Assembly (NCBI GenBank): GCA_025997215.1
Contig: BNUH01000079.1
Span: 1-13,349 of the forward strand
Direction of reading: 5' to 3'
DNA: 13,349 nt
Source: Clostridia bacterium
GTDB taxonomy: Bacteria; Bacillota_A; Clostridia; Christensenellales; Aristaeellaceae
Of the stretch, positions 1 to 7,007 are shown one piece after another. A model generated the notes under the pieces. That model saw nothing but the letters and a program-made list of their open reading frames with translations, was not told the origin of the DNA and searched no databases. The position numbers and the translations under genes were made by a program. Every line of letters starts with the position of its first letter. The stretch's first letter is position 1.

Positions 1-1029
1 GGCGTTTTTTAAAACAGCTGCAAGCTCATGGTTTTTTTCAGCATTGAACTTATCAGCCTCGGGCCCCCTGAACGCAGAGAGCGCCTTCTTCACCGATTCA
101 AGATGCTTCTTTACCACAAGGGAACCCGTGACCATGGAAGCCACCTTGTGTTCCTCTTCCTGCTTCCACGAAATGTACTTCAGAACATCCGGATGATCCG
201 CGTCAAGGGTAACCATCTTGGCAGCCCGCCTTGTAGTACCCCCGCTCTTAATCGCCGATGCCGACCTGTCCCCAATTTTCAAAAACGACAGCAGTCCCGA
301 CGACACCCCGCCGCCGGAAAGTTTTTCGTTTATCGCCCTGAGCCTGGAAAAGTTGGACCCCGTTCCCGACCCGTACTTGAAAAGCCGCGCTTCCCGGGTC
401 ACGAGATCCATGATGCCCCCCTCGTTCACGAGGTCATCTTCTATAGAAAGAATATAACAGGCATGTACCTGGGGCCTCTTGTAGGCGCTGTCAGACTTCT
501 TCACCTTGCCGTCGGCAGGATCGAGGTAATAATGCCCCTGGGCCGGCCCGTCAATCCCATAGACCCCATAAAGCCCTGTGTTGAACCACTGGGGGCTATT
601 GGGCGCCGCCATCTGGTGGGCCAGCATATAGCAGGTTTCATCATAAAAAACCTTGGCATCTTCCTCGCTGTCGAAGTAGTTGTTCTTCTTGCCCCAGTCC
701 ATCCAGGTATAAGCCAGCCGGTGAAACACTTGCCGGGCATCATGCTCCGCTCCATCCCTGGGCAGATCCATGCCTGGGTCCGCAGTCCCCGGGTCCAGAG
801 CCCAGGCTTTCCAGTCATCAACCTTGTCCGCAGGCACCCCCGCCTTGCGGAAATACTTCTGGGCAATAATATCCGCCGCAATCTGGCTCCAAAAAGCCGG
901 AACAATCACGCAATCTTCAAAAAAAATCGCCTTCCCGTCAGGGTTACGGATTTCGCTCTTCCGCCTTTCCCAAACAATATCCTTATACGGCCCCGAAGCC
1001 GCATCTGTAAAGAGTCTTTCGATTTTCAT
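1..1029 (-). CDS. nrdJ: Vitamin B12-dependent (class II) ribonucleotide reductase, N-terminal part
   Basis: This is the first 343 residues of an adenosylcobalamin-dependent ribonucleoside(di)phosphate reductase, which makes deoxyribonucleotides for DNA synthesis in the cytoplasm without needing oxygen. The frame is open to the window edge, so the radical-site and C-terminal part lie outside. Visible family hallmarks are APNSPQWFN at about residues 142-150, HACYILS at 189-195 (C191 matches the first redox cysteine region), the glycine-rich GSGTGSNFS at 220-228 and KSGGTTRRAAKMV at 261-273. The start ATG at 1029 is preceded by an AAAGGA Shine-Dalgarno about 8 nt upstream, and translation from it begins MKIERLFTDA. 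The gene has its own promoter region with NrdR-like boxes and is separated from the upstream sugar operon by about 176 bp. The family call is secure; the substrate level (di- or triphosphate) cannot be told from this part. Confidence 0.93.
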   Translation of the reverse strand, partial: MKIERLFTDAASGPYKDIVWERRKSEIRNPDGKAIFFEDCVIVPAFWSQIAADIIAQKYFRKAGVPADKVDDWKAWALDPGTADPGMDLPRDGAEHDARQVFHRLAYTWMDWGKKNNYFDSEEDAKVFYDETCYMLAHQMAAPNSPQWFNTGLYGVYGIDGPAQGHYYLDPADGKVKKSDSAYKRPQVHACYILSIEDDLVNEGGIMDLVTREARLFKYGSGTGSNFSRLRAINEKLSGGGVSSGLLSFLKIGDRSASAIKSGGTTRRAAKMVTLDADHPDVLKYISWKQEEEHKVASMVTGSLVVKKHLESVKKALSAFRGPEADKFNAEKNHELAAVLKNA

Positions 1030-1044
1030 TCCCAAATCCTTTTG

Positions 1045-1091
1045 ACCCACATATAGCGGGGTTTCCGATAAACATACACCATATAAGGGGT
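1045..1091. promoter_or_regulatory. Pair of NrdR-box-like operators upstream of nrdJ
   Basis: Two related elements, CATATAAGGGGT (1080-1091) and CATATAGCGGGGT (1050-1062), lie about 30 bp apart, close to three helical turns. The better one, ACACCATATAAGGGGT at 1076-1091, matches the published NrdR box pattern acaCwAtATaTwGtgt at about 12 of 16 positions. The other, at about 1045-1062, is flanked by ACCC and GGGT in inverted orientation but fits the core less well. The better box overlaps the -35/-10 spacer and the other lies just after the expected start of transcription, as expected for a repressor. NrdR is known to repress ribonucleotide reductase genes through paired boxes. The assignment here is inference. 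Confidence 0.45.
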
Positions 1092-1100
1092 ATGGGTCAA
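1071..1100 (-). promoter_or_regulatory. Candidate sigma-70 type promoter of nrdJ
   Basis: Reading the minus strand, TTGACC (1100-1095) matches the -35 consensus at five of six positions. It is followed after 18 bp by TATGTT (1076-1071), a four-of-six match to the -10. Transcription would start near 1064, about 35 nt before the nrdJ ATG. No adenosylcobalamin riboswitch fits in so short a leader. The hexamers and spacing are seen; promoter activity is inferred. Confidence 0.5.
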
Positions 1101-1130
1101 GAGCAGTATAATAATTTTCCGGAAACATAA

Positions 1131-1173
1131 AATTTGGTAAGCTGTAACTTACAAAGCTATAACTTACCAAATT
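1131..1173. repeat. Inverted repeat with internal tandem repeat
   Basis: A perfect 11-bp inverted repeat, AATTTGGTAAG (1131-1141) and CTTACCAAATT (1163-1173), encloses 21 bases. Inside and overlapping it, AGCTGTAACTTAC (1140-1152) is repeated as AGCTATAACTTAC (1155-1167) at a 15-bp period, so a shorter GTAAG/CTTAC hairpin (1137-1152) competes with the long one. It lies between the end of the DUF4867 gene and the nrdJ promoter. On the minus strand the long stem is followed by TTTTATG, so it could be a weak terminator of the sugar operon. It could equally be a protein-binding site. The stem is too AT-rich for a classical strong terminator. Confidence 0.45.
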
Positions 1174-1205
1174 ATTTATCGTTATAATGAATCAGTCAGG
1201 CAGTT

Positions 1206-1841
1206 TTACCTCAGATCCGTTTCCACATCGATATTCTTGCCGGTAAGCCCTATAACTGCGCCTTGTTTCGCTTCAGGAGCATCGGCATGCGCCAGGAGCC
1301 ACTTGTTACGGGCACGCAGCAGCTTGTCTTCTGCATTCTTGGCTTTGAACTTCGGGAGGTCCGTGTTGGTTTGTTTGGGCAGGACAATAATGCTCCGAAA
1401 GGGCGCTTTGGCTTTGGCAGGGGCATAGTGCATGGAAGTTTCATAATAGAGAATACCCATTCCCTTGGGCAGTAAAAAGGCTTCTACCCTGGATGTGTCG
1501 ATTTTGCCATTCTCCACATCCTGCAGTTTTGCAAGGAGCATAATAATGTCATCTGCTGCAACGCAGATTTCGCTGCCCCTGTGGTATTCCAGACAGTTCA
1601 GCCTGGTATTGAACCCGTTGCAATAGCCAATCTGGATGGGGATTCCGCCGAAAGCCCGATCCTGCAATTCAGCAAAGATGGGGAGGGCTTCCAGTTTTGG
1701 ATCGCTGGGAACGTAGATGGTTCCCTCGTTTGGTTTTTCTGTGGTTTTGTCCAGGGTCTTGAGCAATTGGGAGAAATTGTATCCCTCCACAACATACCCA
1801 TAGGACTTAAAAGATTTGTCAGATACTGGTTTTACTTTCAT
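1206..1841 (-). CDS. DUF4867 family protein (cupin-like), linked to sugar uptake
   Basis: This 211-residue soluble protein has the DUF4867 pattern as I recall it: GTIYVPSDPKLEALPIFAELQ at about 40-60, GGIPIQIGYCNG at 65-76, CLEYHRGSEI at 83-92 and ARNKWLLAHADAPEAK at 177-192. The H87-x3-E91 pair, with E121 and H138 (SMHYAP) further on, is the layout of a cupin-type metal site, as in sugar isomerases and ureidoglycolate-lyase-like proteins. That is inference, and no reaction is established for the family. The start at 1841 is chosen because AAGGAGAG stands 8 nt before it and homology-like sequence begins with MKVKPVSD. An upstream in-frame start at 1964 would add 41 low-complexity residues and overlap the permease gene. 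The gene is last in the transporter operon, 85 nt after the second permease, so a role in processing the imported sugar is likely. Confidence 0.8.
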   Translation of the reverse strand: MKVKPVSDKSFKSYGYVVEGYNFSQLLKTLDKTTEKPNEGTIYVPSDPKLEALPIFAELQDRAFGGIPIQIGYCNGFNTRLNCLEYHRGSEICVAADDIIMLLAKLQDVENGKIDTSRVEAFLLPKGMGILYYETSMHYAPAKAKAPFRSIIVLPKQTNTDLPKFKAKNAEDKLLRARNKWLLAHADAPEAKQGAVIGLTGKNIDVETDLR

Positions 1842-1926
1842 GATTGTTCTCTCCTTGAAACTTCGGCCTTCGGCCTCGTTGGCGTGTTGCCTTGAACCTG
1901 CGGCGGAGGTTCCCTGTCCAATAGTA
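1842..1926 (-). promoter_or_regulatory. Intercistronic spacer with small stem-loops before the DUF4867 gene
   Basis: This 85-nt spacer is the largest gap in the sugar operon. It contains a 6-bp inverted repeat, GAACCT/AGGTTC, with a 7-nt GC-rich loop (1894-1912), and a tandem TTCGGCC pair (1862-1875) that forms a GGCC-TTC-GGCC mini-hairpin. Such stem-loops often stabilise or separate parts of an operon mRNA. No T-run follows, so it is not an evident terminator. Function is inferred. Confidence 0.3.
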
Positions 1927-2775
1927 TTATCCCTTAACCCCGCCTTCTGTAAGACCGGCGACAATATATTTTTGCCCTATGGCGAAAATCACCATAGTAG
2001 GAATTAAGGCCATGACAATTCCTGCGCTCATGACATCCCATGAAATACCCGCCTTTGAGATAAAGGAATTCAGGGCTACAGGGACAGTCATCTTCTTGTC
2101 AGACGACATGAGCATTACTGCGAGGAACAGCTCGTTCCACACATTGACAAAGGCAAAGCTGAAAATCGCAATAAGGCCGGGAAGGCTTATGGGGAGTATA
2201 ACCCGGAAAAGGGCAGTCAATGCGTCGCAGCCGTCTATCAATGCGGCTTCCTCTATGGAAGCGGGGATATGATCGAAAAAGCTTTTTGCCATGATGGCGC
2301 CGAAGGCCACTGTGGTAGCGGCGTATACAATAGCAAGAACCATACGGTTGTTGGTAAGGTGAAGTTTTGAAAGGGTGAAGAAGAGGGGCGCCATGAGTAT
2401 AAAGCTCGGCACCATCTGGGTAAAGTACAAAAAGAGAAGGAAGCTCCGGCTCATGCGGTTTCCCCTGAGCCGCGAAAGCGCGAAACCTGCAAGCACGCTT
2501 GCGATAAGCCCGCCAAAGGCTGCAAGAAGGGAAACCCAGAGGGAGTTAACAAAATAGGTGCCGAATTTGGCAAAGCCTAAAAGTTTTTGATATCCCCCAA
2601 GACTGATCTTCGAAGGAAGATACTGCAAGGGGAAGGTGAATATCTCCTGGGTGGGCTTCAGCGAGGTGATGAATATCCAGAAAAGGGGCAATACCGCAAA
2701 GGCCAGAAAGCATGCAAGGGCAAGAAACCTGAAAAGTCCGCCTGTGGTTTTGGAAATTCTGCGCCGGACATTCAT
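1927..2775 (-). CDS. Carbohydrate ABC transporter permease, MalG/UgpE type
   Basis: An inner-membrane subunit of 282 residues, normal for this family, with six predicted hydrophobic segments starting at about residues 14-36. The EAA loop that docks the ATPase is visible at about 174-200 (IEEAALIDGCDALTALFRVI followed by LPISLPG). It pairs with the MalF-type permease encoded just upstream to form the translocation channel. Its ATG overlaps the preceding stop in an ATGA arrangement (2772-2775), so the two are translationally coupled. The C-terminal QKYIVAGLTEGGVKG ending is typical of CUT1 sugar transporters. Substrate cannot be read from the sequence; the neighbouring GH127-type hydrolase suggests an arabinose-containing oligosaccharide. 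No ATP-binding subunit is encoded in the operon, so a shared MsmK/UgpC-like ATPase elsewhere is presumed. Confidence 0.9.
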   Translation of the reverse strand: MNVRRRISKTTGGLFRFLALACFLAFAVLPLFWIFITSLKPTQEIFTFPLQYLPSKISLGGYQKLLGFAKFGTYFVNSLWVSLLAAFGGLIASVLAGFALSRLRGNRMSRSFLLFLYFTQMVPSFILMAPLFFTLSKLHLTNNRMVLAIVYAATTVAFGAIMAKSFFDHIPASIEEAALIDGCDALTALFRVILPISLPGLIAIFSFAFVNVWNELFLAVMLMSSDKKMTVPVALNSFISKAGISWDVMSAGIVMALIPTMVIFAIGQKYIVAGLTEGGVKG

Positions 2776-3674
2776 AGTACCAGCTCCTTTCTTGCCACGA
2801 TGCGGAGGTAGAAAAAGGCAAAGATGAAAAGTATGGTAATGATGATGAAGCCGACAGCCGACCCTTGACCGTAGTCGTAAGCTTTCATGATCTTGTTGAT
2901 CATTTCAGTTGCGAGGATATTGGTGGCGTTGGCAGGGCCGCCGTTGGTCATGCCGAAAATAATATCCGGAAAGTTCATAATCCACATAAAGCGAAGCAAA
3001 ACCGTAGTAGTAATAGTGGAACGTATATAGGGAATGGTTATCTGAAAAAGCTGCCGGATTTTTCCGGCGCCGTCAATTTGGGCTGATTCATAAAGTTCTA
3101 TTGGAACCGACTGTAAGGCCGCCAGGAGCATAATGGCAAAGAATGGTATACCGTACCAGATATTGGCAACTATAACCGAGATAAGGGCATATTTTGGATT
3201 TGAAAGGAAACCTATGGGCACAGTGATAAAGCCCGCTTTCATAAAGAGGTCATTTACAATGCCGAACTGGCCGTTAAAAAGCCAGGACCACAGGAGCCCT
3301 ATGGCAAAACCCGAAACAGCCCAGGTGTAAAATACGCAGCTTGTGTAAACACCGCGGTATTTAAAAGGTTTTCGCAGTAATAGTGCTAAAGAAAAACCGA
3401 GAAGAAACTGGCCGACAAGAGATAACACCACCCAGAGGGCGGTGTTACAGATTATCTGTATAAATTTGATATTCGGGTTGGTGAATATTGCAAGAAAATT
3501 ATCGAACCCGTTGAAGCGGGTCAACGCAAGGTTCATCATAGAATAGTGCATAAAGGCAGTACCGATTCCCCTGGCTATCGGATAATAGATAAACAGCAGG
3601 AGGAGTATCAACATGGGCAGGAACATTAAGTAATAGCCCCTGCCCGAAACTTTTTTCTGTATGCCCTTATACAC
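2772..3674 (-). CDS. Carbohydrate ABC transporter permease, MalF/UgpA type
   Basis: This 300-residue integral membrane protein is the first of two permeases of a CUT1-type sugar importer. It has a short cytoplasmic N-terminus, a first membrane span at about 14-34 containing PMLILLLLFIYYPIARG, and an EAA loop at about 193-217 (ELYESAQIDGAGKIRQLFQI). The start is GTG at 3674, with an AAGG about 8 nt upstream. The next in-frame ATG falls inside the first membrane span and is less likely. It follows the binding-protein gene by 19 nt and overlaps the second permease by 4 nt, all on one strand. Family and role are clear; the transported sugar is inferred only from context. Confidence 0.9.
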   Translation of the reverse strand: MYKGIQKKVSGRGYYLMFLPMLILLLLFIYYPIARGIGTAFMHYSMMNLALTRFNGFDNFLAIFTNPNIKFIQIICNTALWVVLSLVGQFLLGFSLALLLRKPFKYRGVYTSCVFYTWAVSGFAIGLLWSWLFNGQFGIVNDLFMKAGFITVPIGFLSNPKYALISVIVANIWYGIPFFAIMLLAALQSVPIELYESAQIDGAGKIRQLFQITIPYIRSTITTTVLLRFMWIMNFPDIIFGMTNGGPANATNILATEMINKIMKAYDYGQGSAVGFIIITILFIFAFFYLRIVARKELVL

Positions 3675-3693
3675 TATCTATGCCTTGTTTTGG

Positions 3694-4965
3694 TTATTTC
3701 CAGTAGTCCGACCAGGCTTTGGCAGCCTGTTCGGCAGTGGTCTGCCCCAAAAGTGTGGACTGGATGTATTGTTCCTGAATCTGAGCCCATCCGGCAAATT
3801 TCGGTGAGTCGTAAGGATACTTGATAAAGGTGAATTTCCCGGGAGTGTTCATTTCTGTCTGCCATGCCTGGTATACCCCTGTGCTGAAATAGGGATCCTG
3901 GGTATAGGAAGTGGAGTGGATCGGCAGGGCGCCGTAGGCTTTGCAGAAAGCGGAATTCTGGGGATAAGAAGACAGATAGGCAATGAATTCCCAGGCTGCT
4001 TCCTTATTCTTTGAATAATTGGGGATACCATATCCTGCATACCCATAGTCCAGGTATGATGTACCGGAGCGGCCTGCGGGCATGGGGATTACTGTGTACT
4101 GATCCCGGCTGAGATGTTCGTCAAGAAGAGGCACTGTGTCAGGATCCTGTACCAGTATAGGGGTAATACCCGAAACAAAGGCATTGATCTGCTCGTTGAA
4201 ACCCCAGTTGATGGAATCCGAAGGAGTGGCGTTTTTATAGAGATCCGCATAGCTCTTAAGACCGGCCAAAAATTCAGGGCTGTCATAAAGGCTGGTTCCG
4301 TTCTTCAGTTTGTAGAGATTTTCCGTATCTACATTGCGCACATCAGAAACGATCAGGGGATCTGAAGATTTGAAGGGGTTCCCCTTGCCGCGAAGGGTAA
4401 AACCGAATTGATTCTGAGCGGGGTTGGTGATCTGTTTTGCAAGAGCATAGAGATCATCCTGGGTCTCCGGGGTTTTGGTCACTCCGAGCTTGGCAAGAAT
4501 ATCAGTCCTGAGGAAGAGGGCCTTGATCATGAACCACTGGGGGACAAAGTAAGGCTTGCCGCCGACAGCGGTAGCTGCTTCCTTGGTTACTGCCAGAAGA
4601 GTACCTGCTTCGTTCCAGTTGTTAAAGTAGGAAGTAAGATCCGTGAGCCAGCCGTTGTTGACATAGCCGGTAACGGTCAGATCCCGAACTTCCACCACAT
4701 CCAGAGGTTCCTGGGCATTGAGGCTCATGGCCAGGCGGTTATCCGCCTGTTCATAAGGGGGAGAGATCAGATTGATCGTAACATTGGGATGAGATCTCTC
4801 ATAGTCGGCGATCATGCCTTTTAGTACCTCGGTCCGGCCGGGGCTGGTCATTACTTCAAGGAAATTGAGTTCAATCTTTCCCGATGAAGCCTGCTGTTTG
4901 CCCCCGGCAAAGGCAAAGCCTAAAACCGTAAGGGCAATCAAAAGAACTGCTAACAATTTTTTCAT
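3694..4965 (-). CDS. Extracellular sugar-binding protein of ABC transporter (family 1)
   Basis: A 423-residue solute-binding protein that captures the sugar outside the cytoplasmic membrane and delivers it to the two permeases downstream. Residues 1-20 are a Sec signal peptide (MKKLLAVLLIALTVLGFAFA) cut by signal peptidase I before GGKQQ. There is no lipobox cysteine, so it is predicted to be a free periplasmic protein, not a lipoprotein. The mature part shows the family-1 pattern: GMIADYERSHPNVTINL at about 51-67, then alternating alpha/beta lobes, a GYAGYGIPNYSKNKEAAWEF strand-helix near 310-330, and a tryptophan-rich end AKAWSDYWK. The ATG has a strong AGGAGG about 6 nt upstream. It is the first gene of the operon, consistent with high expression, and is divergent from the GH127-type hydrolase gene. 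Confidence 0.92.
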   Translation of the reverse strand: MKKLLAVLLIALTVLGFAFAGGKQQASSGKIELNFLEVMTSPGRTEVLKGMIADYERSHPNVTINLISPPYEQADNRLAMSLNAQEPLDVVEVRDLTVTGYVNNGWLTDLTSYFNNWNEAGTLLAVTKEAATAVGGKPYFVPQWFMIKALFLRTDILAKLGVTKTPETQDDLYALAKQITNPAQNQFGFTLRGKGNPFKSSDPLIVSDVRNVDTENLYKLKNGTSLYDSPEFLAGLKSYADLYKNATPSDSINWGFNEQINAFVSGITPILVQDPDTVPLLDEHLSRDQYTVIPMPAGRSGTSYLDYGYAGYGIPNYSKNKEAAWEFIAYLSSYPQNSAFCKAYGALPIHSTSYTQDPYFSTGVYQAWQTEMNTPGKFTFIKYPYDSPKFAGWAQIQEQYIQSTLLGQTTAEQAAKAWSDYWK

Positions 4966-5042
4966 TAAGTCCTCCTATAAAATAAATTGTAATTTCAGTA
5001 TACTGTTCTTTGGATTGATTTGTATATACCCTGGAGCAAAAA
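4966..5042. promoter_or_regulatory. Divergent promoter region with CAGTATACTG palindrome
   Basis: This 77-bp AT-rich gap separates the transporter operon (minus) from the hydrolase gene (plus) and must hold both promoters. At 4996-5005 a perfect 10-bp palindrome, CAGTATACTG, presents TATACT as a -10-like hexamer on both strands (plus 4999-5004, minus 5002-4997). No convincing -35 lies at 16-18 bp on either side, so help from an activator is possible. A second AT-rich block, TATATA near 5022-5027, could serve the plus-strand gene. A shared operator is equally plausible. Promoter placement is inferred. Confidence 0.4.
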
Positions 5043-6956
5043 ATGAGAACAGAGAAATTTCTTGATACCCTATCATCCTTTCCCCTGAGTGCGGTTGAAC
5101 CCGGCGGCTGGCTGCGGCGGCAGCTGGAAATTCAGATGCACGGCTTAACCGGAATCCTCTATGATGTGTGGGACAGTGTTGGCTCTTATTCAGGATGGCT
5201 GGGGGGAACCGGAGAAAACTGGGAACGGGGCCCCTATTATCTGGACGGCCTCCTGCCTCTCTCCTATTATCTTAAAGATGAAAAGGGCATGAAGCTATGT
5301 GAACGCTTCATTTTGTGGACACTGCAAAGCCAGGATAAAGACGGTAATTTTGGGCCTGCTGCATCAAAGGGTGATTATTGGTCCCGCTTTGTTATGCTCA
5401 AGGTTCTCATCCAATATGCTGAAATTACAGAAGATCCGCAAATCAGGGTTTTTTGCAAAGGGTACTTCCAATATGTAGACCGGAGCCTGGATCATCATCC
5501 TCTAACCCAATGGTCCAGGGCCCGTGCAGGGGATCTGCTTTATTGTATAAAATGGCTTTATGAGCAGGAACACTCCGCCGGAGGTTCCCCTCCAAATGAT
5601 ATGCTTATTAATCTCGCAGGGAAGGTTTCTTCCCAGGCCCTGGACTGGGGTGATCTTTTTACGAATTTCCCTTTTACCCGGGGTACAGGTTTTTATTATA
5701 ATTGGGATAAGGTAAAAGCAAATAATACCTGGAGTCAATATGATGATGTTATGGCCTTCCATGCTACCCACATCGTGAATGTTGCTATGGGCTTAAAATT
5801 CCCCGCCATGCAGTACTGCTTCGATCATAATAAAGATCATTACACTGCGCTTAAGGCCGGGCTCGAAGCCTTGAAGAAATATCACGGCACTGCCGCCGGC
5901 ATCTTTAACGGGGATGAACATCTTTCCGGTAATTCTCCTTCCCAGGGAGCGGAACTCTGTTCTGTGGTAGAGCTTATGTTCAGCCTCCAGTGCATGATAG
6001 AAAGTTTCGGCGATCCTGCCTGGGGCGATCTTCTGGAACGGATTACTTACAATAGCCTGCCTGCTACAATAACTGAAGATTTTATGGCCCACCAGTATCT
6101 GCAGCAGGCAAATCAGGTCCTGGCCACTGTTGCCAAACGGAATTGGTTTAATAACGATGATACCTCCAATACCTTTGGCCTGGAGCCGAATTTCGGCTGC
6201 TGTACTGCCAATATGCACCAGGGCTGGCCGAAATTTCTTAAAAGCCTTTGGTACAGGGAAGGGGAGGACACCCTGGTTTCCATGGTGTTTGCCCCTTCAA
6301 CGATTAAAGCTGCTTTCGGCGGCTCTGCCTTTAAGCTGGAATTGGAGACCGGTTATCCATTCCGGGATACACTGATCTATAAAGTGATTGAAGGAAGGGG
6401 CAAGGAATTTACCTTGAAGATCCGTCATCCCCAGTGGGCTTCAAATTTTGATATCCGGATCAACGGGAAGAGCGAAACTGTTGAAGGGGCAGATAATTTT
6501 TTGATAATAAAACGTACATGGAATTCCGGAGATAACCTGGAGTGCCATTTTGAAATGCCGATTGCCAAAAGCCATTGGTTTAATAACAGCCTCGCCATTG
6601 AACGGGGCCCTTTGATTTTTGGTCTGGACATGGCGGAAAAATGGACAATTTTCCGGGAAACAAAAGGTATCAAGGATTATGAGATTCAATCTGAATCAGA
6701 ATGGAATTATGCTCTTAACGAAAAAGGAATCATCAATGTAAAGGAAAACGAGACAGGGAATGTGCCCTTCTCCAAAAATAACCCTCCCCTTGTTTTGAAT
6801 GTTCCCGCCAGAAAACTTCCTGCCTGGGGTATTGAAAATAACAGCGCCGCTCCCCCGCCTTTAAGCCCTGTACAAACTGCGGAACCGGAAGAGATTGTAC
6901 GTCTCATACCCTATGGCTGTACCAAACTCAGGGTTTCACAGTTTCCCTATTATTGA
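5043..6956 (+). CDS. GH127-type (DUF1680) glycoside hydrolase, probable beta-L-arabinofuranosidase
   Basis: This 637-residue protein has the layout of the DUF1680/GH127 family: an alpha/alpha-barrel (about 15-400) followed by beta domains. In the characterised B. longum enzyme HypBA1, a glutamate and three cysteines bind zinc and one cysteine is the nucleophile. Here E292 (GDEHLSG), E304 and C306 (QGAELC) and the C386-C387 pair (FGCCTANMHQGWPKF) occupy the corresponding order, so the catalytic set looks complete. GSYSGWLGGTGENWERGPYYLDGLLPL at 47-73 fits the substrate-cleft region. No signal peptide is present, so it acts in the cytoplasm on an imported oligosaccharide. The ATG is preceded by GGAG. 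It is divergent from the sugar transporter, which supports joint function. Related families GH121, GH137, GH142 and GH146 differ in linkage, so exact specificity is uncertain. Confidence 0.83.
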   Translation: MRTEKFLDTLSSFPLSAVEPGGWLRRQLEIQMHGLTGILYDVWDSVGSYSGWLGGTGENWERGPYYLDGLLPLSYYLKDEKGMKLCERFILWTLQSQDKDGNFGPAASKGDYWSRFVMLKVLIQYAEITEDPQIRVFCKGYFQYVDRSLDHHPLTQWSRARAGDLLYCIKWLYEQEHSAGGSPPNDMLINLAGKVSSQALDWGDLFTNFPFTRGTGFYYNWDKVKANNTWSQYDDVMAFHATHIVNVAMGLKFPAMQYCFDHNKDHYTALKAGLEALKKYHGTAAGIFNGDEHLSGNSPSQGAELCSVVELMFSLQCMIESFGDPAWGDLLERITYNSLPATITEDFMAHQYLQQANQVLATVAKRNWFNNDDTSNTFGLEPNFGCCTANMHQGWPKFLKSLWYREGEDTLVSMVFAPSTIKAAFGGSAFKLELETGYPFRDTLIYKVIEGRGKEFTLKIRHPQWASNFDIRINGKSETVEGADNFLIIKRTWNSGDNLECHFEMPIAKSHWFNNSLAIERGPLIFGLDMAEKWTIFRETKGIKDYEIQSESEWNYALNEKGIINVKENETGNVPFSKNNPPLVLNVPARKLPAWGIENNSAAPPPLSPVQTAEPEEIVRLIPYGCTKLRVSQFPYY

Positions 6957-6984
6957 ACATATTCAGGTGCAATTTTTTCTCTTT

Positions 6985-7007
6985 ATGGTGTTATATATGA
7001 ATGTACA
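6985..7007 (+). promoter_or_regulatory. Possible -10 region and near-leaderless start of the sigma-factor operon
   Basis: The 51 bp before the sigma-factor ATG (7008) contain no Shine-Dalgarno. The AT block TTATATATGAATG (6991-7003) gives a -10-like TTATAT or TATATG within 15 bp of the ATG. If used, the transcript would start at or almost at the initiation codon. Other ATGs at 6997 and 7002 are in other frames and stop quickly. There is no clear -35. No intrinsic terminator for the preceding hydrolase gene is visible, so read-through from 6956 is also possible. Confidence 0.25.

Noticed and set aside
28..1056. Long plus-strand open frame of 342 codons
   Set aside because: It is the antisense shadow of nrdJ, which has clear family motifs over the whole 1-1029 stretch on the minus strand; the plus translation has no recognisable motif.
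1131..1173. Inverted repeat as a MITE or IS remnant
   Set aside because: It is only 43 bp, has no flanking target duplication that I could see and no transposase remains nearby.
1030..1205. Cobalamin riboswitch before the B12-dependent reductase
   Set aside because: The leader after the predicted promoter is about 35 nt, and no B12-box-like sequence is visible in the gap.
1206..1964. Longer DUF4867 frame with start at 1964
   Set aside because: The extra 41 residues look like translated spacer and overlap the permease gene; the ATG at 1841 has a good Shine-Dalgarno and the family-like N-terminus.
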